Positions 50,364-59,265 are shown, counted from the first letter of the stretch. The stretch: DNA of 64,000 nucleotides from Chryseobacterium angstadtii (GCF_001045465.1 NZ_LFND01000001.1:682001-746000), one strand, 5' to 3'. A program made the numbers and translations. Notes: generated by a model from the sequence alone, not told the origin.

Positions 50364-51557
50364 TTATTCTACAGAGAGGTTTTTGCTTTTAAAGGCCTTG
50401 TAGGCAAACCACACAGCAATCAGAGCAATTCCGGCGCGCATGGTCACCATCGGAATAATAGAATCTGCCTCTAAAAAACCGGACAATCCGGACAGTAGAA
50501 AAGTGACCATCAACTGCATAAACCCCATCAAAGCAGCCGCTGTTCCACGTCCTTCTTTAAAAGGAGAAAGCGCATGAGCTGAAGTGATAGGAAACAGTAT
50601 TCCTATGGCCAGCAGGGAGAGATACAGCATGGCAATTTCCAATGCAACGGAGAGGTTTTGGGCTGCAATCAGGATATGGAGACTGCATACAACCAGTAAA
50701 AGAACCGTTGCCATTAATAAAAGCTTTGTGTCTTTTATTCTTTTGATCAGTTTTGGGGTAAGGTATGCGGCTGTTATTAATGCTAATGAATTGAATCCAA
50801 ATATAATACTGAATACACCGCCGGAAAACCCGTGGATATTCATGAATAAGAAAGGAGCATTTGAAATGTAAATAATGAGTGAAGCAAAGGCAATACTCCC
50901 AATCATAGTATTACTGATAAAATCTTTATTGGACAAAATCATTTTGAGCTGATCTCCAAGTCCCTTTCCGGAAGCGGCACTGTCAGGGTTTATTTTTCTG
51001 GAATTGGTTTCAGGGACATACTGATACACCATAAAAAGGGTAAGAAGTCCCATGATGCTCAGGAAAGCGAAAGAACTGTTCCAGCCCCAGAATTTAAGAA
51101 ATACACTTCCCAAAAGCGGAGCTACAATAGGAGCAATACCACTGATCTGCGACTGCTGGGAAAAAATGGACACCGATTTCTGCTTATCATAAAGGTCGAT
51201 TACTATAGCCCGCCCAATAACAATTCCGGCACTTCCTCCGAAAGCCTGCAGAAAACGCATGATCCAAAGCACAAAAATATTCTCAGTAAAAAAGATGGCT
51301 ACCGCTCCAATAATAAAAAGCAGGAGCCCACAGTAAAGCATCGGCTTGCGTCCGGTCTTATCAGATAAAGGTCCCCATAAGAGCTGCCCGAAGGCAAATC
51401 CTGCGAAAAACACAGAAATAGAGATCTGGATGTGCCCTATATCGGTCTGAAAAATCCGGGCCATGCTGGGGAAAGCAGGGAGATACAGATCGATACTTAG
51501 AGATTCCAAGGTGTTGAGCAGTGCCAGAATAAACACTACAATACTTAAATTTTTCAT
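50364..51557 (-). CDS. Bcr/CflA-type drug-resistance MFS transporter
   Basis: From the ATG at 51557 the protein has 397 residues and 12 membrane helices. The Bcr/CflA motif LSIDLYLPAFP follows helix 1, then the MFS motif GPLSDKTGRKPMLY between helices 2 and 3 and RAIVIDLYDKQKS in the first half. Members export bicyclomycin, chloramphenicol and other drugs in other bacteria; the substrate here is unknown. The AraC regulator lies 124 bp upstream on the same strand and may control it. Confidence 0.92.
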   Translation of the reverse strand: MKNLSIVVFILALLNTLESLSIDLYLPAFPSMARIFQTDIGHIQISISVFFAGFAFGQLLWGPLSDKTGRKPMLYCGLLLFIIGAVAIFFTENIFVLWIMRFLQAFGGSAGIVIGRAIVIDLYDKQKSVSIFSQQSQISGIAPIVAPLLGSVFLKFWGWNSSFAFLSIMGLLTLFMVYQYVPETNSRKINPDSAASGKGLGDQLKMILSNKDFISNTMIGSIAFASLIIYISNAPFLFMNIHGFSGGVFSIIFGFNSLALITAAYLTPKLIKRIKDTKLLLMATVLLLVVCSLHILIAAQNLSVALEIAMLYLSLLAIGILFPITSAHALSPFKEGRGTAAALMGFMQLMVTFLLSGLSGFLEADSIIPMVTMRAGIALIAVWFAYKAFKSKNLSVE

Positions 51558-51680
51558 AAACAAACGTCATTAAATGAAACCGGTTGTGCGGTTTTTTCTC
51601 CATGCAAAATTCTTACAAAAAGAAACATCTATCCATACAGCAACTGAAGGAAGACCAGCACAAACTGAGGATTTCTCTTT

Positions 51681-52553
51681 TTAAGAACATGCTTTGGAAC
51701 ATACTCCCTCCTGTTTAAATGGATATTCCGGAGATAATTCTTTTGTGTTTTTAAATCTGTCCGGATTCTGCCCGGTGTGTTTTTTGAAGAAACGGGAAAA
51801 ATAGGAGGCATCACTGAATCCTAGCTTAAAGGCAATTTCTTTAACTGTCAAGGCTCCAAAACTAAGTTCTCTTTTGGCTTCCAGAACAAGTCTTTGGGCA
51901 ATCATCTTTTTCACGGTTGTTCCTCTGGAGAGACGGACAATATCATTAAGGTGATGCGTGCTGATGCCTATCTGTTCTGCATAAAAGCCTGTCTCTCTCT
52001 GAACAAGATAGTTTTCTTCAATGAGACTCACCAAATCTTCAATGCGCTGCCTTCCATTAATTGAAGAATCCTGCCTGTTGATCTGGTCTGTAATCATAAT
52101 ACAGAATGCTCTGAGGTATGTTTTTAAAAGCCCGATCCTTGAAGGGCCTTCATATTCTTTTTCTATCAGCGATATGACTGTATTACAAGCTTCTACACTT
52201 TGAAGATCTAGCGTAAAAGGAATAGTGCCTGCGGTAAGAATCATCTCGATGTCACAGGCTTCTTTAAAAATTTCCCGGCTCACCGCAAGAACATACCCCT
52301 TCTCTCCTTTCAGCTTCATATTGAATACCTGTCCCGGCGCAATGATGCAAATCTGATTATTGTGAAGATGATGATTTTCAAAATCCAGCTCTACCCTGCT
52401 ATTTTCATGAACCCGGATAAACCATATGATTTCAAAGAAATTATGCCTGTGAATATCATTGAATTTTTCCGGATGCCCGGTCTCCAGTGTCGTGAACTGA
52501 AAATTTTCTGAAGTCAGATGATGGATGGGAATTTGTTTCTCGGGAACATTCAT
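51681..52553 (-). CDS. AraC-family regulator next to the MFS exporter
   Basis: The 290-residue protein has a cupin-like N-terminal part (HRHNFFEIIWFIRVHENS, LHNNQICIIAPGQV) and the AraC double HTH at the C-terminus (GFYAEQIGISTHHLNDIVR, LTVKEIAFKLGFSDASYFSR, TGQNPDRFKN). It is encoded directly upstream of the Bcr/CflA exporter, a common arrangement for effector-controlled efflux. Its start overlaps the stop of the preceding small gene by 4 bp. Confidence 0.92.
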   Translation of the reverse strand: MNVPEKQIPIHHLTSENFQFTTLETGHPEKFNDIHRHNFFEIIWFIRVHENSRVELDFENHHLHNNQICIIAPGQVFNMKLKGEKGYVLAVSREIFKEACDIEMILTAGTIPFTLDLQSVEACNTVISLIEKEYEGPSRIGLLKTYLRAFCIMITDQINRQDSSINGRQRIEDLVSLIEENYLVQRETGFYAEQIGISTHHLNDIVRLSRGTTVKKMIAQRLVLEAKRELSFGALTVKEIAFKLGFSDASYFSRFFKKHTGQNPDRFKNTKELSPEYPFKQEGVCSKACS

Positions 52554-53002
52554 TTTTTTTCGATTTTAAATAGGGTATTCTCTTTTACAAAATTAATATC
52601 CGAAGCGTCTGTGATGATGTAAACTTCTCCCTGGTCTTCCGTATTTTTTCCTTTGTAGTCAATAATTTGTTTGTCGGATATTAATTTTACATGATCTCCA
52701 ATCTGTCTTCCCACATAGATCGGTAAATAAATTTCAGCCTTTTTATCTTTAATCCGGTATGGATATATTCCCTGTTTCGGTTGTTCTGAAAATTCTTTAA
52801 CCGTTGAATGAATTACATTGATTCTCAATATACCAAAGCTATGATTGTTAGATCTTTTGATATCAATGACAGTTCCTTCAAAGACCACTCCATTTTTTAA
52901 AATGCTGTTTTCATCAGCATATTCTTTCGCTCCTGTTTTTGTTACATACAGAACCAATCCAATAAAAACAATAAATAAAATGACAAATTTCGCGTATTTC
53001 AT
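52550..53002 (-). CDS. Membrane-anchored protein of unknown function
   Basis: The 150-residue protein has one N-terminal membrane anchor or uncleaved signal (KFVILFIVFIGLVLYVT) and a beta-rich soluble domain (GVVFEGTVIDIKRS, IYLPIYVGRQIGDHVKLIS). I do not recognise the family. Its stop overlaps the AraC start by 4 bp, so the two are co-translated and it may act with that regulator or the exporter; this is inference. Confidence 0.6.
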   Translation of the reverse strand: MKYAKFVILFIVFIGLVLYVTKTGAKEYADENSILKNGVVFEGTVIDIKRSNNHSFGILRINVIHSTVKEFSEQPKQGIYPYRIKDKKAEIYLPIYVGRQIGDHVKLISDKQIIDYKGKNTEDQGEVYIITDASDINFVKENTLFKIEKK

Positions 53003-53078
53003 AGTTATTCTATCAAGGAAATTAAAGGTTGCAATGTATTATATTCAGGCAAATAATAATTGGTTTTTAAAATTTTTT

Positions 53079-53163
53079 ATTTATCGCAAGGACACACAAG
53101 GTTTTTTACTTTTTTGAGTGTATTTAAAGATAAACAAGCGCACTTCGTTTATTAAAGTAATAC
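53079..53163. repeat. Intergenic repeat family B, copy 2
   Basis: This 85-bp copy has the same start (ATTTATCGCAAGG), middle (TTTTTTACTTTTTTGA) and end (CACTTCGTTTATTAAAG) as 18934-19019. The spacer 53003-53331 has no gene besides this element and the thiL terminator. Confidence 0.75.
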
Positions 53164-53273
53164 AAACAGGGCATTACTTCTATCAATTTCCATCTCTTTA
53201 TATATTTAAAATCAGAATATTAAATCTTTTTTATGATAAAAAGACTCTATTTTTCACCTCCTTTGAGTAAACA

Positions 53274-53304
53274 AAAACCACAGCAAAAAAAGTGCTGCGG
53301 TTTT
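53274..53304 (-). terminator. Terminator of thiL
   Basis: AAAACCACAGCA (53274-53285) pairs with TGCTGCGGTTTT (53293-53304) with one mismatch. On the minus strand, the T-rich GGTTTTTGTTTAC follows. It lies 28 bp beyond the thiL stop codon. Confidence 0.75.
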
Positions 53305-53331
53305 CTACAATATTCAAAATTAAATATAATT

Positions 53332-54396
53332 TTATCCGTTCTGCTGGTTCCCCAAGAAAGCATCCCAGCCTTGTGCCGTAAGCGGAACAAGCTGATTAGA
53401 TCCTCTGGCTATCATAAAGTTTCCGTCTTCTTTTTCCACCGCGTGGCCAATGATGGTAAAATCAGGGTGATTTTTAATTTTATCAAAATCGTTCGGGGAA
53501 ATAGTGAATAGCAATTCATAGTCTTCACCACCACTCAATGCAGTCATAGACGGATTAAGGTTCATTTCATCTGCTGTAGATATGGTAAGGCTGTCCATCG
53601 GGATTTTTTCTTCATACAGTCTGAACCCTGTTTGTGACTGATCTGAAAGGTGCAGAATCTCAGAAGCCAAGCCGTCAGAAATATCAATCATTGAAGTAGG
53701 TTTGATGTCCAATTCTTTTAAAATTGTTTTAACATCGGTTCTTGCTTCAGGTTTCAATTGTCTTTCCAGAATATAATCATAGCCTTCCATTTCCGGCTGC
53801 ATATTGGGATCTGCCAGGAAAACAGCGTGCTCTCTTTCAAGAATCTGAAGTCCCATATAAGCCCCTCCAAGATCTCCGGTTACCACTAAAAGGTCATTAG
53901 GCTTTGCACCGCTTCTTTTTACAATATTCTCTTCGTCTTCGATTCCTACAGCCGTGATGCTCATTACCAGTCCGGAATTGGAGCTTGTGGTATCTCCTCC
54001 GATCAAGTCTACTTTATATCTCGCACATGCCGCCTGAATTCCGGAGTAAATTTCCTCTAATGCTTCTACCGGAAAACGGCTGGAAACGGCAAGGGAAACC
54101 AGAATCTGTGTAGGAACAGCATTCATAGCTGCAACATCGCTCAAATTTACGACTACTGCTTTGTAACCCAGATGTTTTAAAGGCACGTAGCCCAAGTTGA
54201 AGTGAACCCCTTCTGCCAGAACATCGGTAGTAAGAACCACTTTTTTATTTCCAGGATTAATAACTGCTGCATCATCTCCCACTCCAAGTTCCGAAGATTC
54301 GTTGGACAGTGGAAAATATTCTGTCAGGTGTTTTATAAGACCAAATTCTCCTAATTTGGAGATTGGGGTCAGTTCCTGTGATTTATCTTCAAACAT
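53332..54396 (-). CDS. thiL: Thiamine-monophosphate kinase
   Basis: The 354-residue protein has the ThiL signatures: GVGDDAAVI near residue 38, TTDVLAEGVHF, VVNLSDVAAMNAVPT, DLIGGDTTSSNSGLV, and SMIDISDGLASEI near residue 238. It makes thiamine pyrophosphate from thiamine monophosphate with ATP. Length is normal for Bacteroidota. It is transcribed alone or with the upstream thioesterase gene 68 bp away. No TPP riboswitch is visible upstream. Confidence 0.93.
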   Translation of the reverse strand: MFEDKSQELTPISKLGEFGLIKHLTEYFPLSNESSELGVGDDAAVINPGNKKVVLTTDVLAEGVHFNLGYVPLKHLGYKAVVVNLSDVAAMNAVPTQILVSLAVSSRFPVEALEEIYSGIQAACARYKVDLIGGDTTSSNSGLVMSITAVGIEDEENIVKRSGAKPNDLLVVTGDLGGAYMGLQILEREHAVFLADPNMQPEMEGYDYILERQLKPEARTDVKTILKELDIKPTSMIDISDGLASEILHLSDQSQTGFRLYEEKIPMDSLTISTADEMNLNPSMTALSGGEDYELLFTISPNDFDKIKNHPDFTIIGHAVEKEDGNFMIARGSNQLVPLTAQGWDAFLGNQQNG

Positions 54397-54464
54397 AATT
54401 TTTTCTTTTTTTTAAAGGCTCAATATAAAATGTATTCATGAATCTGAACATTCAACGCTGAGTC

Positions 54465-54959
54465 TTATTTTGTGAATTCTGCCGGATCTACATTATCCGG
54501 ACGGAAAGGAAGCTTTTTGAAATCTTCTCTGGTCATCACAATGGTTTCAGGGCTTTTGTATTTATTCATGGCTTCTATCACATCATCAGGAGGGGTCGTC
54601 ATTTTTCTCAGCATCATATCAATCCATACTCCTGTAGCTTCCGCAGTAGCGCAGTGTACTCCGTCCGGTGTATAAAATTTATGAACAAATCTGTAGATGG
54701 ATGAATCTTCTGAACATCCGTCAATTTCCAGGCTTACAATCACGGTCTGGTCTGCATAGATCTCTTTGAAGAAAGAATATCTTTCGTGCATGATCACAGG
54801 CCCGATTCCCCATCTGCTTAGCTGGGTAACGCCCATTTTTTCTTTGGTCATAAAGGCCATTCTGGATTGTGCACAGTATTGTACATAGGATGAATTGGCT
54901 AAGTGCTTGTTGGCATCAAGATCACTCCAGCGTACTTCGAATTTATGGTAAAAAATCAT
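54465..54959 (-). CDS. Acyl-CoA thioesterase (4HBT hot-dog fold)
   Basis: The 164-residue protein starts with YHKFEVRWSDLDANKHLANSS, in which the Asp-x-x-x-His pattern of 4-hydroxybenzoyl-CoA-thioesterase-type hot-dog enzymes is present (Asp in SDLDANKHL). It would hydrolyse acyl-CoA thioesters in the cytoplasm; chain-length specificity cannot be predicted. Length is normal. It lies upstream of thiL on the same strand. Confidence 0.85.
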   Translation of the reverse strand: MIFYHKFEVRWSDLDANKHLANSSYVQYCAQSRMAFMTKEKMGVTQLSRWGIGPVIMHERYSFFKEIYADQTVIVSLEIDGCSEDSSIYRFVHKFYTPDGVHCATAEATGVWIDMMLRKMTTPPDDVIEAMNKYKSPETIVMTREDFKKLPFRPDNVDPAEFTK

Positions 54960-55147
54960 TTAAATACGTTTTAAATATGTTCTTATAAAGTTTTCATTTT
55001 TTTAACCACAACTCTGTTCTGTAAACTCTTTCAACAAGCCTTAAACGCAAGATAATCTTTTGTGACTTTTGTGGTTGATCTTTAAACTTTAAAGTTCAAA
55101 AATTATATTCTGCAAAATTACTCAAATAAGATGGTTTATAAAAATTG

Positions 55148-55155
55148 TACTTTTG
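55148..55155 (+). promoter_or_regulatory. -7 element before the YhiN-like flavoprotein gene
   Basis: TACTTTTG, an exact TAnnTTTG match, 33 bp before the ATG at 55189. Confidence 0.45.
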
Positions 55156-55188
55156 AAAAAATAATCTTCCGCATAGGATTACGCATAC

Positions 55189-56397
55189 ATGAAACAGATC
55201 ATTATAATCGGAGGCGGTGCCGCAGGTTTTTTCTGCGCATCGAACCTTGACGAAAAAAAATACAGGATTACCATTCTGGAACAGAATTCGGATGTACTTC
55301 AGAAAGTAAAAATTTCCGGCGGCGGGCGCTGCAATGTCACGCATGCCTGCTTCGATCCCAGAGAACTGGTTCAGTTTTATCCGCGGGGAAACAAAGAGCT
55401 GTTAAGTGTTTTCACCAAATTTCAGCCGGGAGATACGATGGAATGGTTTGATCAGCGCAATGTTCCTCTGAAAATAGAGAACGACAACCGGGTTTTTCCG
55501 GAAAGCAATTCTTCACAGACGATTATCAATACTTTTCTGAATGAGATTCGAAATAAAAAAGCAGAGATTAAAACCAAATGTTCTGTCAAAGAAATTGAAA
55601 AACAGGGTGAACAATATCTGGTAAAAACGAGTCTTGGAGATTTTCAGGCTGATTATATTGTTTATACGACAGGAAGTTCTCCAAAATCATTAAAAATCAT
55701 TGAGAATCTGGGTCATAAGATTGTTGATCTTGTTCCATCGCTTTTTACCTTCAATATAAAAGATCAGCTGTTGCAGGATATTCCGGGAACCAGTTTTGAA
55801 AATGCAGAGATATCAATTCCGAAATTAAAAACAGAAGAAAGCGGGCCTTTACTGATTACCCATTGGGGGCTTTCTGGTCCTGCAGTTCTGAAAATTTCTG
55901 CCTGGGAAGCTATAAGTCTTGCCCAATCAAAGTATCATTTTGAAATTGAGGTGAATTTCATTTCAAGATCTGTGGATGATGCAGAGGAAATATTTCAGAG
56001 TTTCAGACAGGCTCATCCGAAAAAAACCATTGGACAGTCTAAGATTTTTGACATCACAAACAGATTCTGGCAGAAGATCCTGGAGGTTTCAAAAGTTGAT
56101 CTGAATAAACAGATTTCCAATATTTCAGGGAAAGAAATACAAAATATTCTTGAAAACCTTTGCCGGAAAAAGCTTCAGGTCACAGGAAAGTCAACCTTTA
56201 AAGATGAGTTTGTAACCGCGGGAGGCATTGATTTAAAGGAAATTAACTTCAAAAACATGTCTTCCAAAATTTTACCCAATTTCTATATTGCGGGGGAAGT
56301 TCTGAATATTGATGCTGTGACGGGAGGGTTCAATTTCCAGGCATGCTGGAGTGAAGGATGGCTTATTTCGCAGGATTTAAATAACTTAGAGATATGA
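55189..56397 (+). CDS. HI0933/YhiN-family FAD-dependent oxidoreductase
   Basis: The 402-residue flavoprotein has the FAD-binding GGGAAGFFCA at about residues 8-17, the family signature ISGGGRCNVTHA (about 43-54), and the C-terminal TAGGIDLKEINFKNMSS and VTGGFNFQACWSEGW. It belongs to the HI0933 (BaiN/RdsA-like) family, whose substrates are mostly unknown. The stop codon region overlaps the start of the next small gene by 4 bp. It opens a run of five rightward genes ending at 58809. Confidence 0.93.
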   Translation: MKQIIIIGGGAAGFFCASNLDEKKYRITILEQNSDVLQKVKISGGGRCNVTHACFDPRELVQFYPRGNKELLSVFTKFQPGDTMEWFDQRNVPLKIENDNRVFPESNSSQTIINTFLNEIRNKKAEIKTKCSVKEIEKQGEQYLVKTSLGDFQADYIVYTTGSSPKSLKIIENLGHKIVDLVPSLFTFNIKDQLLQDIPGTSFENAEISIPKLKTEESGPLLITHWGLSGPAVLKISAWEAISLAQSKYHFEIEVNFISRSVDDAEEIFQSFRQAHPKKTIGQSKIFDITNRFWQKILEVSKVDLNKQISNISGKEIQNILENLCRKKLQVTGKSTFKDEFVTAGGIDLKEINFKNMSSKILPNFYIAGEVLNIDAVTGGFNFQACWSEGWLISQDLNNLEI

Positions 56398-56807
56398 AAA
56401 AAATAATAGTCCTTGCCTTTCTTCTCATATCTGTGACTGTTTTTTCACAGACGCAGCCAAAAGAAGATTCAAAAGATCAGAAAGTATCTACTACAGACAC
56501 ACAGAAGCCTATCCAAACTGACGTTGCGGCTGAGTTTCCGGGTGGAATGGATGCCCTCAGAAGGCATATCAGCTCTCAATTTGATTCCTCAAAAATCAAT
56601 GATTCAGGAGTTTTTAAATCCGTCACTAAGTTTTTGATTCATACTGACGGTAGTATGAGCTCTATTTCAACCACTGGAAATAATCCTGCTATGAATAAAG
56701 AAATGACCCGCGTAATTAAAGCAATTAAAAACAAATGGAAACCTGCTACGCGTGATGGTCAGCCTGTTGAAACATGGTACACAATTCCCATGACCATAAA
56801 TATTTAA
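56394..56807 (+). CDS. Secreted TonB_C-like small protein
   Basis: The 137-residue protein has a signal peptide (IIVLAFLLISVTVFSQ), a polar linker (KPIQTD), and a TonB C-terminal-like domain beginning AAEFPGGMDALRRHIS and ending NKWKPATRDGQPVETW. The pattern AEFPGG..AL and the closing KWKPA..DG.PV are shared with 58399-58809. No membrane anchor is present. It overlaps the flavoprotein gene by 4 bp. The function of such free-standing TonB_C proteins is unknown. Confidence 0.75.
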   Translation: MKKIIVLAFLLISVTVFSQTQPKEDSKDQKVSTTDTQKPIQTDVAAEFPGGMDALRRHISSQFDSSKINDSGVFKSVTKFLIHTDGSMSSISTTGNNPAMNKEMTRVIKAIKNKWKPATRDGQPVETWYTIPMTINI

Positions 56808-56835
56808 AAAAATCAACCAGTTTCGGTTCAATAAA

Positions 56836-57474
56836 ATGCTTACGGCGAAAAAAAATATCCCTTTTCTTTTAAAAGTTCTGCTGATTGCAGGATTTGGATA
56901 TTTCTTTTGGCTGATGCTAAAAATTACGCTAGAGTATATTCCCTTCAATCCGAATGTAAGCTTTCTGATGATTAAGCAGACTGAAGTTCAGGACAGACCG
57001 GAATATCTTTCTTTTTTTTATACGCATGTGTATACCAGTATTTTTGTGTTGCTTTTCGGATTTCTGGCTATTCTCAGAAAAGATTTCGGACTCAAAAATT
57101 TTCACAGAAATATGGGTAAGCTTTATATTTTTTTAATTCTGATTCTCGCTGCGCCTTCCGGAATTTATATGGGAATTTTTGCCAACGGAGGTTTTCTTTC
57201 CAAAATTTCATTCGTTATTTTGGGTTCTCTCTGGTGGTTTACGACTTATAAAGCTTATCAGCTGGCGAGAAAAAAACACTTCCGGGAGCACAAGCAATGG
57301 ATGTGGCGAAGTTTTGCACTCAGTGTATCTGCTCTTACCCTTCGTATCTGGAAAGTAATTATTGTATATTTATTCCACCCAAATCCTATGGATGTTTATC
57401 AGATCATCGCATGGCTGGGCTGGATTCCCAATATCCTTTTGATAGAATATTTAATCACAAAAAAACTCATATGA
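56836..57474 (+). CDS. DUF2306-like membrane protein
   Basis: The 212-residue protein has about six membrane helices with histidines in loops and helices (FFYTHVYTSIFVLLFG, LKNFHRNMGKLYIF, KKHFREHKQWMWRSF), a pattern of the DUF2306 family, in which conserved His/Arg residues may bind heme or metal. Function unknown. It is the third gene of the flavoprotein operon and overlaps the following lipoprotein start by 4 bp (ATGA). Confidence 0.75.
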   Translation: MLTAKKNIPFLLKVLLIAGFGYFFWLMLKITLEYIPFNPNVSFLMIKQTEVQDRPEYLSFFYTHVYTSIFVLLFGFLAILRKDFGLKNFHRNMGKLYIFLILILAAPSGIYMGIFANGGFLSKISFVILGSLWWFTTYKAYQLARKKHFREHKQWMWRSFALSVSALTLRIWKVIIVYLFHPNPMDVYQIIAWLGWIPNILLIEYLITKKLI

Positions 57475-58388
57475 AAATTTTAAATTACACCCTTATTTCT
57501 TTGCTTGCAGCTTCTTTGCTGAGCTGTAAAAAAGAAGGAAAGACCATCGCGACAGACAAAGATTCTGTGATCGCTAAAAAAGATTCTGTTGTGGTTCCGG
57601 AGATTTATAAGGAATATTACGGAATCTATACCGGAGATTTTGCCGGAAAAGAAATGAATAAGTACGAAGATGGCGAGGAATACGAAGATTACGTCAATAA
57701 AAAGCTTTCCCTGAAGATTAACAGAATCACTAAAGACAGTGTTTACGGGCAAAGTATTGTGAACGGAAACCAGCGTCCTTTCAGAGGTATTTTTAATGAA
57801 AGCACCCGGTCTTTCGTTCTGGATGAGCCTGGAAATGACAAAACAGACGGAAGATTTGAAGTGAAGCTGAACGGCGACAGCATTACCGGAAAATGGAATG
57901 CTTTTAATAAATCTGCCGTAAAATCTCCTTTAAAAACCATTAAACTATCTAAAAGGGATTTTGTGTACAATCCGAATTTTATGCTGAATAAGGACTCTGA
58001 TCTGGTAGATTGGTCTAATCCTAAAGATTTTGTAGAGAAATATACCAATGAAGACACCGGAAAGACGGAAAGCTATACCACATCCAAAAACAGAGTGGCT
58101 TCGGAAGCTATTTTCACATTGAATGCCTCCAAGCAGAAACTGACGGAGAAAGAGCTTAAAAATTTACGAAAACTGGACCTTGAAATTATCAAAAATTCCG
58201 TTTTTGCCAGACACGGATATTCTTTCAAAAAAGAAACATACCGGTATTTCTTTGAGCAGACGGACTGGTATATTCCGGTTTCCAATAATGTAGATAAAGA
58301 ACTTTCGCCTATGGAAAAGGAAAATGTAGCTTTGCTTAACCGTTTCATCAAATATGCGGAGGATAAATATGACAGCTTCGGAAGGTAA
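57471..58388 (+). CDS. YARHG-domain lipoprotein
   Basis: From the ATG at 57471 (MKILNYTLISLLA) the protein has 305 residues, with a lipobox (ASLLSC, Cys about 17). The N-terminal half is beta-rich with negative charge (YKEYYGIYTGDFAG), and the C-terminal ~65 residues are a YARHG domain: KNSVFARHGYSFKKETYRYF followed by WYIPVSNNVDKELS. YARHG domains are extracellular and of unknown role. An earlier in-frame start lies inside the DUF2306 gene and is not used. The next gene starts 11 bp after the stop. Confidence 0.82.
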   Translation: MKILNYTLISLLAASLLSCKKEGKTIATDKDSVIAKKDSVVVPEIYKEYYGIYTGDFAGKEMNKYEDGEEYEDYVNKKLSLKINRITKDSVYGQSIVNGNQRPFRGIFNESTRSFVLDEPGNDKTDGRFEVKLNGDSITGKWNAFNKSAVKSPLKTIKLSKRDFVYNPNFMLNKDSDLVDWSNPKDFVEKYTNEDTGKTESYTTSKNRVASEAIFTLNASKQKLTEKELKNLRKLDLEIIKNSVFARHGYSFKKETYRYFFEQTDWYIPVSNNVDKELSPMEKENVALLNRFIKYAEDKYDSFGR

Positions 58389-58398
58389 TATTCAGGGT

Positions 58399-58809
58399 AT
58401 GAAAAAGTATATTTTCTTTATTTTACTATTTTGGACAGCCACAGTTGCTGCTCAGAAAGATTCTGCAGTGACTCCGGCTCACCAACCATCGGCAGATGTG
58501 AAAGCAGGCCCTGTAAAAGACGCCGAGTTTCCGGGCGGACACAAGGCTTTTGTCGCGGAGATCCTGAAATATTTCCGGACCTCTCCATTGGTAAAAGCAG
58601 ACATCATGAGTGCAAAAGCAATTGCTTCTTTTATAGTAGATACGGAAGGAAACATGGTGAACATCAAAATAGAATCTTATGAACACACATTGGTAAAAGA
58701 TGAGTTTCTAAGAGCGCTGAAAATGATTAAAACCCGATGGATTCCGGCAGAACAGGATGGCAAAAAAGTCAGAAGCTTTATGAAACAGCCTTTGGTATTC
58801 AACCTGTAA
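58399..58809 (+). CDS. Secreted TonB_C-like small protein
   Basis: From the ATG at 58399 the 136-residue protein has a signal peptide (MKKYIFFILLFWTATVAAQ) and a TonB C-terminal-like domain (DAEFPGGHKAFVAEILKYF, IKTRWIPAEQDGKKVRS). It is a paralogue of 56394-56807; the YARHG gene lies between them after a DUF2306 gene. Alternative starts at 58354 or 58369 overlap the YARHG gene and would place charged residues before the signal peptide. Its 3' end overlaps the convergent DUF2809 gene by 11 bp. Confidence 0.75.
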   Translation: MKKYIFFILLFWTATVAAQKDSAVTPAHQPSADVKAGPVKDAEFPGGHKAFVAEILKYFRTSPLVKADIMSAKAIASFIVDTEGNMVNIKIESYEHTLVKDEFLRALKMIKTRWIPAEQDGKKVRSFMKQPLVFNL

Positions 58810-59188
58810 TGGGTTTTTCCGGATTCAGCTTTACCCAAAAGAAAAGCAGCAAACATCCTGCGGCGTAACACAGAATATCAATCCAGGAGAAAGAATTTCC
58901 GATCACAATATACATCAGGCTTCCAGGACGGAAGCCTAATTTTTCGGCTATATTAAAGTATTGCGCCAGCTCTACAAGACAGGAAAAAGCAAAAATTCCA
59001 AGAATAAGTTTTTCATTATTCATTGTAACAAAACTCCTGACAAAGGTATATAGCAACATTACGACAATGACATCTCCCAGATAGGCTCTTACAAAGAAGA
59101 TATCTTCCAGTTTTGTCGCAATCAGAACTTCTATGAGGAAAATGAAGATGGTGAGCAGGAAGTATTTCAGGTTAAATTTCAGTTTCAT
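58799..59188 (-). CDS. DUF2809-like membrane protein
   Basis: The 129-residue protein has about four membrane helices (FLLTIFIFLIEVLIAT, YLGDVIVVMLLYTFVRSF, LILGIFAFSCLVELAQYF, IDILCYAAGCLLLFFWV), the layout of DUF2809 proteins. Its role is unknown. It is convergent with the TonB_C-like gene and their 3' ends overlap by 11 bp. A family A repeat begins 15 bp upstream of its start codon. Confidence 0.75.
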   Translation of the reverse strand: MKLKFNLKYFLLTIFIFLIEVLIATKLEDIFFVRAYLGDVIVVMLLYTFVRSFVTMNNEKLILGIFAFSCLVELAQYFNIAEKLGFRPGSLMYIVIGNSFSWIDILCYAAGCLLLFFWVKLNPEKPITG

Positions 59189-59203
59189 CTTTAATATTTA
59201 TGT

Positions 59204-59265
59204 TTTGGCTAAAGCCTTTTGAGTTTTGGTTATTGTTTAAGCGGGCTAAAGCCCGCTCCTATTGA
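59204..59265 (+). repeat. Two-hairpin REP-like repeat family A, copy 3
   Basis: TTTGGCTAAAGCC (59204-59216), a variable spacer, AGCGGGCTAAAGCCCGCT (59240-59257) and CCTATTGA. It runs directly into a 60-61 bp tandem duplication. Confidence 0.8.

Noticed and set aside
54397..54464. TPP riboswitch before thiL
   Set aside because: The gap is 68 bp with no CUGAGA or ACCUGA-like core visible.
57297..57470. N-terminal extension of the YARHG lipoprotein
   Set aside because: It overlaps the DUF2306 gene and would bury the lipoprotein signal peptide, which begins at 57471.
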